Shown: positions 48,925 through 56,555 of the stretch, piece by piece
Numbering within the stretch: position 1 is the stretch's first letter
Layout: every line of letters begins with the position of its first letter
Assembly (NCBI RefSeq): GCF_004016505.1
Contig: NZ_SACR01000001.1
Coordinates: 62,001-126,000 of the forward strand
Direction of reading: 5' to 3'
DNA: 64,000 bases
Source: Rubrivivax rivuli
GTDB lineage: Bacteria > Pseudomonadota > Gammaproteobacteria > Burkholderiales > Burkholderiaceae_C
The notes under the pieces: model-generated
Database searches by the model: none
Told to the model about the DNA's origin: nothing
What the model saw: the letters and a program-made list of their open reading frames with translations, nothing else
Made by a program: the position numbers and the translations under genes

Positions 48925-49535
48925 CAGCGCGGCGAAGGCAGGGTGCGGCTGGGCTGCAGCGCGGCCGGGACCGGGGCCGGCGGCGCGCTGGCCGCCTCGG
49001 CACGCGGCGTCAGTGTCACGCGCACGCGGCCACTGGGGTTGGCCGGCGTCACGGCGCCGCCTTCCACCTTGAAGACCTCGGCGAGGTTGTCCCACACGAT
49101 GGTGGCGCCGTTGATCTCGTCGACCACGTTGCCCCCGCGCAGGCGGCGCACGGCGCCGTTGCCGATGAAGCGCAGCGTGTCGGCCTTGCCGTCGAACTCG
49201 ATGCGCTCGGCACTGCCTTCGACCACTTCGTCGGCCGGGCCGTCGCGCTTCTGGCGCCAGGTGGCGGGCTTGCCGGGCAGGCCGATGGCGCTGGCGGCGC
49301 GGTAGCCATCGGCCATCTCGCGCATCTCGATGCGGTCGGCGCGCAGCACCATGGTGCCCTGGGTGATGACGGCGTTGCCGTTGAAGACCAGCACCTGGCG
49401 CTGGTAGTCCAGCGTGCCCGGTCGGTCGGCCTCCATCACGATGGGTTGGCTGCGGTCGGCCTTGGCCGCCCACGCTGCGCCCGGGCCGAAGGCCAGAGGC
49501 AGCAGGCAGCACAGTGAGAGGCGAGAGAGCAGCAT
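48924..49535 (-). CDS. lptA: LPS transport periplasmic protein
   Basis: LptA, 203 residues, the periplasmic bridge protein of the Lpt machine. The signal peptide is [20 protein letters not shown] (cleaved about AWAA). The OstA/LptA beta-jellyroll segment follows: [20 protein letters not shown], then [20 protein letters not shown]. Residues ~115-165 complete the fold, and the C-terminal 30 residues are Pro/Ala-rich. I use ATG 49535, which begins the signal peptide; an in-frame ATG at 49562 adds nine residues. It overlaps lptB by TGATG. In relatives lptC and kdsC normally sit immediately upstream; here dsbA does instead. Confidence 0.93.
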   Translation of the reverse strand: MLLSRLSLCCLLPLAFGPGAAWAAKADRSQPIVMEADRPGTLDYQRQVLVFNGNAVITQGTMVLRADRIEMREMADGYRAASAIGLPGKPATWRQKRDGPADEVVEGSAERIEFDGKADTLRFIGNGAVRRLRGGNVVDEINGATIVWDNLAEVFKVEGGAVTPANPSGRVRVTLTPRAEAASAPPAPVPAALQPSRTLPSPR

Positions 49536-49590
49536 GTAATCGGCACGAAACTTGCAGGCCATTCTAGCCACAAGTTTTGCCACTGCTGGG

Positions 49591-49617
49591 GCGCGGTGCC
49601 GTGAAAAGACACCGCGC
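49591..49617 (-). terminator. Hairpin between dsbA and lptA
   Basis: GCGCGGTG-(11)-CACCGCGC, eight base pairs with the loop GTGAAAAGA region; a second stem GGCCCC/GGGGCC lies at 49620-49636. It occurs 24 bases after the dsbA stop. A short T-rich patch (TTTTCACGG on the minus strand) lies inside the loop, not after the stem, so termination would be Rho-type or partial. Confidence 0.4.
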
Positions 49618-49640
49618 GAGGCCCCCGCCGGGGCCGCGGC

Positions 49641-50297
49641 TCAGGTGCCCTGGCGGGCGCGCTGGATCAGGAAATCGGCCACCGCCACGGCACGCTCGCT
49701 GCTGCCGGCCAGCGAGGGCGCTGTGTAGAAGCGGCCTTGCACGCCGATGGCCGGCACGCCGTCGATCTTGTACGCGTTGGAGAGCTGCTTGCCGCGGTTG
49801 ATCTTGGTGTTCACGCCGAAAGACTTCCAGGCTTCGGTGAACTTCGCACGGTCCACGCCGTTGGCGGCGACGAAGTTCAGGATGTCGGCCTCGGTGTTGA
49901 TGCGGCGGTTCTCCAGGTGGATGGCGTTGAAGATGCGCTTCTGCAGCGCCTCGCGCTGGCCGATTTCTTCCAGCGCGTAGAACAGCTTCTGGTGCTCCAC
50001 CGGGCCGATGAAGGCAAACGGCATCTGGCGGAACTGAATGTCGGGCGCCAGGCGCTTGCTCCAGGCCTCGATGGTGGGCTCGAAGCTGAAGCAGTGCGGG
50101 CAGCCGTACCAGAAGAACTCGATGACCTCCACCTTCTTGCCGGCGGCCAGGCCCGTGACGGCACTGGGCGTCTGCAGGCGCACGTAGTCCTTGCCTTCCA
50201 CCGGCGCGCCCTGCGCGAACGCCGAGCCGGCGCCGGTGAGGGCCAGGCCCGTGCCCGCTGCGCTGGCCAGAAGGGTGGAGAAATCGCGCCGGTTCAT
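49641..50297 (-). CDS. dsbA: Thiol:disulfide interchange protein DsbA
   Basis: A 218-residue periplasmic oxidoreductase. The N-terminus has a twin-arginine motif (MNRRDFSTLLASAAG) and a signal peptide ending GSAFAQ, so export may be by Tat. The thioredoxin-fold active site is EFFWYGCPHCFSFEP near residue 65, with the usual DsbA CPHC. The cis-Pro loop is in YKIDGVPAIGVQGRF near residue 180. The length is standard (E. coli 208). A good AAAGGACA ribosome site precedes ATG 50297. It is placed between the SPOR-protein gene (110-base gap) and lptA. Confidence 0.95.
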   Translation of the reverse strand: MNRRDFSTLLASAAGTGLALTGAGSAFAQGAPVEGKDYVRLQTPSAVTGLAAGKKVEVIEFFWYGCPHCFSFEPTIEAWSKRLAPDIQFRQMPFAFIGPVEHQKLFYALEEIGQREALQKRIFNAIHLENRRINTEADILNFVAANGVDRAKFTEAWKSFGVNTKINRGKQLSNAYKIDGVPAIGVQGRFYTAPSLAGSSERAVAVADFLIQRARQGT

Positions 50298-50407
50298 GAA
50301 TGTCCTTTCGTGGGAGGTTCGGGCCTGGGTGGACCCGGCCGCGGCGGCCGAGTTCCTGCACTGCTGCTCGAGGTGGAGTGTGCCGCGTCTGCGAACGCCG
50401 TGGTCTC

Positions 50408-51052
50408 TCAGGGGCGCTCGACGCGCACGATCTGCGATTCGATGCTCTGCTGTTGCAGGCGGCCCTGCAGGTCGTCGGCCACCTCACGCGTGGGGAAAGG
50501 GCCGATGCGCACCCGGTACACCACGCGCCCGGCCTGCTCGCGCTCGCTGACCTTGGCTTCCTGCCCCAGCATGGCCAGCTTGGCTTTCTGCTGCTCGGCA
50601 TCTTCGGGCCGGGTGTAGGCGCCAGCCTGCACGAAATAGACGAAGGGCTCGGCCGCCGGCTTCGCGCCAGGCGGCGTGGCCGCTGGCGTGGGCGCGCCGG
50701 CGAGGATGGCCGCCGGATCGCGCGTGGCCGGCTTGGCCGTCGGGCCCGAGGCGACCACGGGCGGCAACAGGGCCACGGCCGAGGCCGCGGCTGCCGCCGA
50801 GGCCGCAGCCGGGTCGGCCAGCGGCTTGGCCGGCTTGCCGCCGAGCAGCGCGTTGGGGTCCCAGCTGCGGTTCTTCTCGATCTCGGCCTTGTCCTGCTCG
50901 GCCGTGCGCTGCGGCACCTTGTCGATGAAGGGCACCGGGGCCTTGGTGATGTAGAGCGCCACGGCCAAGGCCAGCGCCAGGCCCACGAGCAGGCCGGCCA
51001 CCAGGCCCATCACGAAGCCGCCGCGCTGACGGCGGCGCGCGCTGTGCTTCAT
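50408..51052 (-). CDS. SPOR-domain membrane protein
   Basis: A 214-residue protein, probably of the divisome. A short basic N-terminus ([11 protein letters not shown]) is followed by one membrane helix ([20 protein letters not shown], ~residues 14-33). A periplasmic Ala/Pro-rich stretch leads to a C-terminal SPOR domain (residues ~135-214) with [39 protein letters not shown] and a final [13 protein letters not shown] domains bind denuded septal peptidoglycan, as in FtsN. The start overlaps the argS stop (ATGA). The argS-SPOR-dsbA order is common in beta-proteobacteria. No further enzyme domain seen. Confidence 0.92.
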   Translation of the reverse strand: MKHSARRRQRGGFVMGLVAGLLVGLALALAVALYITKAPVPFIDKVPQRTAEQDKAEIEKNRSWDPNALLGGKPAKPLADPAAASAAAAASAVALLPPVVASGPTAKPATRDPAAILAGAPTPAATPPGAKPAAEPFVYFVQAGAYTRPEDAEQQKAKLAMLGQEAKVSEREQAGRVVYRVRIGPFPTREVADDLQGRLQQQSIESQIVRVERP

Positions 51053-52770
51053 GCCGGTGCTCCTTCGACAGCCGGAGCCGCCTCACGCGACATGGCCTCG
51101 GGGGCCGAGACCCCCAGCACGGCCAGCGCGTTGCGCAGCACTTGCGCGGTGGCGCTCAGCAGCGCCATGCGGGCGCGGGCCAGGGCCGGGTCGTCGACGA
51201 GGAAGCGCTCGGCCGCGTAGTAGCTGTGGAAGGCCGCGGCCAGCTCGCGCAGGTAGAAGGTCACATCGTGCGGCGCCAGGTCGGCGGCAGCGCGCGTGAG
51301 CATGGCGGGGTAGTCGGCCAGCTTGAGCATCAGCGCGGCTTCGGTGGGCGCGGTCAGCAGCGAGAGGTCGGCCGCGGCGAAGTCGCGCACGCCGGCGTAG
51401 GCCGCCAGCACCGAGCAGATGCGCGCATGGGCGTACTGCACGTAGAAGACCGGGTTCTCGTCGCTGGCCTTCAGCGCCAGGTCGATGTCGAACACGAACT
51501 CGGCGTCGCTCTTGCGGCTGATGAGGAAGAAGCGCACCGCGTCGCGGCTGGTCCACTCGATGAGGTCGCGCAGCGTGACGTAGCTGCCGGCGCGCTTGGA
51601 GAGCTTGACCTCCTGGCCGTCCTTCATCACCAGGATCATCTTGTAGAGGGCGTAGTCAGGGTAGCCCTGGGGGATGCCCAAGCCCACCGCCTGCAAGCCC
51701 GCGCGCACACGCGCCACGGTGCCGTGGTGGTCGGTGCCCTGCACGTTGATGACCTGCGTGAAGCCGCGCTCCCATTTGTGGAGGTGGTAGGCGACGTCGG
51801 GCACGAAGTAGGTGAAGGTGCCGTCCTGCTTGCGCATGACGCGGTCCTTGTCGTCGCCGTACTCGGTGGTGCGCAGCCACAGCGCGCCGCCTTCTTCATA
51901 GGTCTTGCCGGCAGCCACCAGGCGCTGCACGGTGTCTTCCACGCGGCCGCTGCTGTAGAGGCTGCTTTCCAGGAAGTAGTGGTCGAAGCGCACGCCGAAG
52001 GCCTGCAGGTCGAGGTCTTGTTCGTGGCGCAGGTAGGCCACCGCGAACTGGCGGATGCCGTCGAGGTCGTCCACGTCGCCGCTGGCGGTGAATTCGCGGT
52101 CGTCGGCACGCACCGTCTTCTTCGCGGCGAAATCGGCGGCGATGTCGGCGATGTACTCGCCGTTGTAGGCGCTCTCGGGCCAGCCGGGCTCGCCGGGCTT
52201 GAAGCCCTTCAGCCGCGCCTGCGTGGACAGCGCCAGGTTGTTGATCTGCACGCCGGCATCGTTGTAATAGAACTCGCGCTGCACCTGCGCGCCCTGCGTG
52301 GCGAGCAGGTTGCTGATGGTGTCGCCCAGGGCCGCGTTGCGGCCGTGGCCCACGTGCAACGGGCCGGTGGGGTTGGCGGAGACGAACTCCACCATCACGC
52401 GCTGGCCCGCCTGCGCGGGCTGCTGGCCGTAGGCCGTGCCGGCCGCCAGCACCTCGTGCACCACGGCCTGCTTGGCGGCGGGCGCCAGGCGCAGGTTGAT
52501 GAAGCCGGGGCCGGCGATCTCCAGCGCCTGCACCCAGCGCTGGAAGGCGGGCGTGGCGTTCAGCGCGCGCACCAGGGCTTCGCCGATCTCGCGCGGGTTC
52601 TTCTTCAGCGCCTTGGCCAGCGGCATGGCGGCGGTGATGGCGAGATCGCCGTGTGCGGCCTGCTTGGGCGATTCGAAAGCCGCCACGGGCGCGGCGACAC
52701 CGGCGTTTGCGGCCAGTTCGCCCAAGGCGGCCTGCAGGGCCTGCTGCAACTCTTGCTTGGCTTGGATCAT
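51049..52770 (-). CDS. argS: Arginyl-tRNA synthetase
   Basis: ArgRS, 573 residues, class I. The N-terminal Add-1 domain (residues ~1-110) recognises the tRNA D-loop. The HIGH-type motif [18 protein letters not shown] is near residue 135; the KMSKS-equivalent region is [16 protein letters not shown] near residue 385. The C-terminal anticodon-binding domain has the conserved [19 protein letters not shown]. It has the usual length and no gaps. Its stop overlaps the next gene's start by four bases. Start ATG 52770 gives [12 protein letters not shown]. The 145 bases to the divergent kinase gene show no distinctive element. Confidence 0.97.
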   Translation of the reverse strand: MIQAKQELQQALQAALGELAANAGVAAPVAAFESPKQAAHGDLAITAAMPLAKALKKNPREIGEALVRALNATPAFQRWVQALEIAGPGFINLRLAPAAKQAVVHEVLAAGTAYGQQPAQAGQRVMVEFVSANPTGPLHVGHGRNAALGDTISNLLATQGAQVQREFYYNDAGVQINNLALSTQARLKGFKPGEPGWPESAYNGEYIADIAADFAAKKTVRADDREFTASGDVDDLDGIRQFAVAYLRHEQDLDLQAFGVRFDHYFLESSLYSSGRVEDTVQRLVAAGKTYEEGGALWLRTTEYGDDKDRVMRKQDGTFTYFVPDVAYHLHKWERGFTQVINVQGTDHHGTVARVRAGLQAVGLGIPQGYPDYALYKMILVMKDGQEVKLSKRAGSYVTLRDLIEWTSRDAVRFFLISRKSDAEFVFDIDLALKASDENPVFYVQYAHARICSVLAAYAGVRDFAAADLSLLTAPTEAALMLKLADYPAMLTRAAADLAPHDVTFYLRELAAAFHSYYAAERFLVDDPALARARMALLSATAQVLRNALAVLGVSAPEAMSREAAPAVEGAPA

Positions 52771-52915
52771 CGACCGATTCTACTTTTCGGCCTGTTCGGG
52801 GCCGCCGCTGGTTGCGCATTTGGCCGGCAATCCCGGCCCTGATGCCGGCACCGCCAGCCCAGCCCGCCGCCGAGAATGAACGCAGGCAGGCGCCCCGGTG
52901 TCATGCCGCCCTGCC

Positions 52916-54292
52916 ATGTCGCCCACGCCCGTCACCATCGCCCCCCACCCTGCCCACGCAGCCGGGCCGGTGGAGGCCGGCTTGCCGGACCACATCGGCA
53001 AGTACCTGGTGAAGGCCAAGATCGGCGAGGGTGCCACCAGCGAGGTCTTCCTCGCCGACGACCCCTTCACCGGCACCTCGGTGGCCATCAAGCGCGTGCG
53101 CCCGGGCGTGCTGCCCAACTCGCGCGAATCGCACTTCCAGCAGCGCTTCTTCGCCGCCGAGGCCGCGCTGGTGGGCCGGCTGCACCACCCGGGCGTGGTG
53201 CAGATCCTCGACGCCGTGGCCGACACCGACGCGCCCTACCTCGTGATGGAGTACGTGCCCGGCGGCACGCTGCGCCGCTTCTGCCGCGCCGACGCGCTGC
53301 TGCCGCTGCCGCAGGTGCTGGAAGTGGGCTTCAAGTGCGCGATGGCGCTGGGCTACTGCTACCGCCAGGGCCTGATCCACCGCGACGTGAAACCCGCCAA
53401 CCTGCTGACGCAGATGGACGGCGACCAGATCCTGCAGATCAAGGTGACCGACTTCGGCAGCGTCTTCAACCAGACCGCCGAGCAGACGCAGATCTACCGT
53501 GTGGGCAGCCTGGCCTACATGTCGCCCGAGCAGCTGGATGGCGATGCGCTGGACTGCCGCGCCGACATCTATTCGCTGGCCGCCGTGCTGTACCACCTCA
53601 TCGCCGGGCGCCCGCCCTTCGATGCGCAGCAGCAGCAGGCCATCATGCACCAGATCTACCACGGCACACCGCCGCCGCTGGGCACGCTGCGCGAGGGCGT
53701 GCCTGCGGGCTTGCAGGCCTTGATCGAGCGCAGCCTGGCCAAGGAACGCGAGCTGCGACCGGCCAGCTGGGAAGAGTTCGCCAAGGCGCTGTCGGCGCTG
53801 GGCCAGGACCAGCTGTTCAGCCGCGGCCCGCTGCAGGAAGTGCTGGATTCCGAGCGCTTCACGCTGCTGCGCTCGCTCGACTTCTTCGCCGACTTCGGCG
53901 ACGTCGAGATCTGGGAGGTGGTGCACCGCGCCAAGTGGCAGCGCTACACCTACGGCCAGGCGCTCTTCAGGAAGGGTGACGAAGGCAACGCCTTCCACAT
54001 CGTCACGCAAGGCCAGGTGGAGGTGTACCGCGACGGCAAGCTGGCCGCGCAGATCGGCGCAGGCAGCACCGTGGGCGAGATGGCCTACCTGGCGCCCAAC
54101 CGCGAACTGCGCGTGCACACGGTGGACATCCTCGTCTCACAGCAGGCCACCACGCTCAGCTTCACCCCCGAGACGCTGAACCAGCTTTCGCTGGCCACGC
54201 GCAGCCTCTTCGACAAGGCCTTCATCGGCGTGCTGGTGCGGCGGCTGCATGCGGCGCACGAGGCGCTGGCCCACCCGCGACGCATCCTGTAG
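52916..54292 (+). CDS. Ser/Thr protein kinase with C-terminal cyclic-nucleotide-binding domain
   Basis: A 458-residue cytosolic kinase with no membrane segment. The kinase domain spans residues ~30-290: glycine loop KIGEGATSEVF, catalytic Lys in SVAIKRVRP, HRDVKPANLLTQ, DFGSVFNQ, activation-segment end SLAYMSPEQLDG. The C-terminal domain (residues ~320-440) is CAP/CNB-like: FADFGDVEIWEVVHRAKW, FRKGDEGNAFHIVTQGQVEV, then the phosphate-binding cassette position GAGSTVGEMAYLA. In that cassette, GEMAYL is preserved, but the Arg that contacts cAMP phosphate is not in its usual place, so ligand binding is uncertain. The two-domain fusion suggests allosteric control. I use ATG 52916. Confidence 0.93.
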   Translation: MSPTPVTIAPHPAHAAGPVEAGLPDHIGKYLVKAKIGEGATSEVFLADDPFTGTSVAIKRVRPGVLPNSRESHFQQRFFAAEAALVGRLHHPGVVQILDAVADTDAPYLVMEYVPGGTLRRFCRADALLPLPQVLEVGFKCAMALGYCYRQGLIHRDVKPANLLTQMDGDQILQIKVTDFGSVFNQTAEQTQIYRVGSLAYMSPEQLDGDALDCRADIYSLAAVLYHLIAGRPPFDAQQQQAIMHQIYHGTPPPLGTLREGVPAGLQALIERSLAKERELRPASWEEFAKALSALGQDQLFSRGPLQEVLDSERFTLLRSLDFFADFGDVEIWEVVHRAKWQRYTYGQALFRKGDEGNAFHIVTQGQVEVYRDGKLAAQIGAGSTVGEMAYLAPNRELRVHTVDILVSQQATTLSFTPETLNQLSLATRSLFDKAFIGVLVRRLHAAHEALAHPRRIL

Positions 54293-54434
54293 CGGGTTTT
54301 TCGGCCGCTTGGGCCCGCGGCCGGTCGGCCCGCCGCACCCCTGGTGCGTTCACGGGTAGCCGGGCGCGCGCTTCGCTGTTGAAATGGGCACCGGCACCCT
54401 GCCAAGCCATTCAACACGGAAGAGGAGTTCCCGC

Positions 54435-54719
54435 ATGAAGAAGACCCTGCACATCGCCCTGTTCGCCGTCTGCGCGCTGTTCGCCAGCCAGAGCTTTGCC
54501 GCGAACGCGGCCTGCGAAGCCAAGGCGGTTGACAAGAACGGCAAGGCGCTGGCCGGTGCCGCCAAGACCAGCTTCATGAAGAAGTGCGAAAGCGAGATGG
54601 GCGGCAGCGCCTGCGAAGCCAAGGCCGTGGACAAGAACGGCAAGGCACTGGCCGGCGCCGCCAAGACCAGCTTCATGAAGAAGTGCGAGGCCGACATGGC
54701 CGCCGCGCCGAAGAAGTGA
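54435..54719 (+). CDS. PsiF-repeat small exported protein
   Basis: A 94-residue exported protein. The signal peptide (MKKTLHIALFAVCALFASQS, cut near FAANA) is followed by two almost identical PsiF repeats of 33 residues; each contains CEAKAVDKNGKALAGA and then KTSFMKKCE. There is one Cys at the start and one near the end of each unit, so each may close a disulfide loop. PsiF is phosphate-starvation-inducible in E. coli, function unknown. The ATG at 54435 follows AGAGGAG. A strong terminator follows the stop. Confidence 0.9.
   Translation: MKKTLHIALFAVCALFASQSFAANAACEAKAVDKNGKALAGAAKTSFMKKCESEMGGSACEAKAVDKNGKALAGAAKTSFMKKCEADMAAAPKK
54510..54686 (+). repeat. Intragenic tandem duplication in the PsiF-repeat gene
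   Basis: Two copies, 54510-54587 and 54609-54686, with a 99-base period and only a few silent differences, encode the identical 26-residue block CEAKAVDKNG...MKKCE. The near-identity at DNA level points to recent duplication or gene conversion. Confidence 0.85.
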
Positions 54720-54743
54720 AACCCAGCTTCCACGCATGAACCG

Positions 54744-54766
54744 GGGCGCCTGCGGGCGCCCTTTTT
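54744..54766 (+). terminator. Intrinsic terminator after the PsiF-repeat gene
   Basis: GGGCGCC-TGCG-GGCGCCC followed by TTTTT at 54762-54766: a seven-base-pair GC-only stem, four-base loop and T-run 25 bases after the stop. It is the clearest factor-independent terminator in the window and separates this gene from the convergent LysR gene. Confidence 0.9.
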
Positions 54767-54782
54767 CATGGCCGGTTCACGC

Positions 54783-55712
54783 TCAGGCTGCGCTGCCAGC
54801 GCCGGTGGCGCCCGACCAGTAGCCCGGGTCGCCGTAGCTGTGCTTGAGGAAATCGATCCACAGGCGCACGCGCAGCGGCAGGTGCTTGCGCTGCGGAAAC
54901 ACGGCGTAGATGCCGTTGGGCGGCGCGGCAAAGCTCTCCAGCACCGCCTTCAGGCGGCCGGCGGCGATGTCGCGCTCCACCTCCCAGGTGCTGCGCCAGG
55001 CGATGCCCAGGCCCTGCAGGCACCAGTGGTGCAGCACCTGGCCGTCGCTGCAGTCCAGCGGCCCGCTGGGGCGCAGGTGCGTGACCTCGCCGTCCACCTG
55101 GAAGGCCCAGCCGCGCGTCTGGCTGGCGTCGCTGCTGAGGGTGAGGCAATCGTGCCGCATCAATTCACTGGGCGAGGCGGGCTCGCCGCGCCGGGCCAGG
55201 TACTCGGGCGTGGCCACGCACAGGCGCCGGTTGTCGGCCAGGCGCACGCTGACGAGGCTGGAATCGGGCAGGTCGCCCACGCGCACGGCGCAGTCGAAGC
55301 CTTCGTTCACGATGTCGACGACCCGGTCGCTGAGGTTCAGGCTGAGGCTGACCTCGGGGTGCTCGGCCACGAATCGCGGCACCAGCGGCGCGACGTGTCG
55401 TCGCCCGAAGCCGGCAGGCGCCGTGATGCGCAGGTGGCCGCTGGCCTTCACACCGCCGGCGCTGACGCTGGCCTCGGCGCTGGCCAGATCGGCCAGGATG
55501 CGCTGGCAGTCCTCCAGGTAGGCGCTGCCCTCGTGCGTGAGCGTGATGCGGCGCGTGGTGCGCACCAGCAGCTTCACGCCCAGACGCTCTTCCAGCGCAT
55601 CGATGCGGCGGCCGATGACCGCCGGCGCCACACCCTCGGCCAAGGCGGCCGCCGTGAGGCTGCCCTTGGTGGCGACGGCAACGAAGGACTCGATCTGCTT
55701 CAAACGGGCCAT
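54783..55712 (-). CDS. LysR-family transcriptional regulator
   Basis: A 309-residue regulator. The N-terminal winged helix-turn-helix covers residues 1-60 (GSLTAAALAEGVAPAVIGRR, then RLGVKLLVRTTRRITLT). The effector domain has the GHLRITAPAGFGRRHVAPLV segment at ~90 and a DCAVRVGDLPDSSLV loop. It is divergent from the haloacid dehalogenase gene and presumably controls it and itself. Start ATG 55712 (MARLKQIESFVAV) is standard for the family; an ATG six codons upstream is less likely. The effector is unknown; the context would suggest a haloacid, glycolate or glyoxylate. Confidence 0.93.
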   Translation of the reverse strand: MARLKQIESFVAVATKGSLTAAALAEGVAPAVIGRRIDALEERLGVKLLVRTTRRITLTHEGSAYLEDCQRILADLASAEASVSAGGVKASGHLRITAPAGFGRRHVAPLVPRFVAEHPEVSLSLNLSDRVVDIVNEGFDCAVRVGDLPDSSLVSVRLADNRRLCVATPEYLARRGEPASPSELMRHDCLTLSSDASQTRGWAFQVDGEVTHLRPSGPLDCSDGQVLHHWCLQGLGIAWRSTWEVERDIAAGRLKAVLESFAAPPNGIYAVFPQRKHLPLRVRLWIDFLKHSYGDPGYWSGATGAGSAA

Positions 55713-55750
55713 GCGCCTGATTATGCACATTCAACGCACAAATCCATGAC

Positions 55751-55785
55751 ATTCGATGCGCTTAATGCCGCCGGGCATATCGAAT
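55751..55785 (+). promoter_or_regulatory. Inverted repeat in the LysR-dehalogenase divergent region
   Basis: ATTCGAT (55751-55757) and ATCGAAT (55779-55785) are exact inverted copies 21 bases apart, inside an 84-base A/T-rich gap. The right arm overlaps a likely -10 zone of the dehalogenase gene. A LysR operator is the natural reading. Confidence 0.45.
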
Positions 55786-55796
55786 AGAGTGCCTGC

Positions 55797-56513
55797 ATGA
55801 AAATTCGGGCTGTTCTCTTCGACGCCTACGGCACGCTCTTCGACGTGCACAGCGTGGCCCTGGCTGCCGAGCAGCTGTTCCCGGGCCAGGGCGCGGCGCT
55901 CAGCCAGCTGTGGCGCGAGAAGCAGATCGAATACACGCGCCTGGTCACGATGAGCGGCCAACCCGAGGCCCACTACCGCCCCTTCTGGGAACTGACGCGC
56001 GCCGCGCTGCAACACGGTGCCGACAGGCTGGGTCTGGACCTCACGCCGGCGGCCGAAGAACGGCTGATGAACGAGTACCGGCACCTGAGCCTGTTCCCCG
56101 AGAACCGCGAAGTGCTGGCCGAATTGAAGGCGCGCGGCATCCCGGCCGGCATCCTGAGCAACGGCGACCCCGAGATGCTGGCCGTGGCCGTGAAGAGTGC
56201 CGGCCTGGCCGAGTTGCTTTCGCCCGTGCTCAGCGTGCACCCGGTGCGCCGCTACAAGACCGACCCCGCGGCCTACGCCCTGGGCCCGGCCGCACTGGGC
56301 CTCCCGGCGCGCGAGATCCTCTTCGTCAGCAGCAACGCCTGGGACGCCCTGGGCGCCACCTGGTTCGGCTACAGCACGCTGTGGGTCAACCGCAGCGGCG
56401 CGCCGGCCGAGCGCCTGGGCCCGGCGCCGCACTTCACCGGCCGCAGCCTGCGCGAGGTGCTGGCCTGCCTGGGCAAGCCACGCACCGCCAGGGCGGCCGT
56501 CGCTTTCCCCTGA
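55797..56513 (+). CDS. Haloacid dehalogenase, type II (HAD superfamily)
   Basis: A 238-residue HAD enzyme of the L-2-haloacid dehalogenase type, converting a 2-haloacid to the 2-hydroxyacid. The nucleophile Asp is in LFDAYGTLFDVH (residues 8-19). A helical cap follows (residues ~18-95). Motif II is ILSNGDPEML near residue 120, motif III Lys in RRYKTDPAAY near 150, and motif IV SSNAWDALGA near 180 (the SxNxWD pattern is characteristic of type II dehalogenases). The product from a haloacetate would be glycolate, which links to the malate synthase downstream by 42 bases; this link is inference. It could act on another substrate. Confidence 0.9.
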   Translation: MKIRAVLFDAYGTLFDVHSVALAAEQLFPGQGAALSQLWREKQIEYTRLVTMSGQPEAHYRPFWELTRAALQHGADRLGLDLTPAAEERLMNEYRHLSLFPENREVLAELKARGIPAGILSNGDPEMLAVAVKSAGLAELLSPVLSVHPVRRYKTDPAAYALGPAALGLPAREILFVSSNAWDALGATWFGYSTLWVNRSGAPAERLGPAPHFTGRSLREVLACLGKPRTARAAVAFP

Positions 56514-56555
56514 ATCCGCTTTTCCTTTCTGCTCCCTCGAACCCTGAACCTCACC

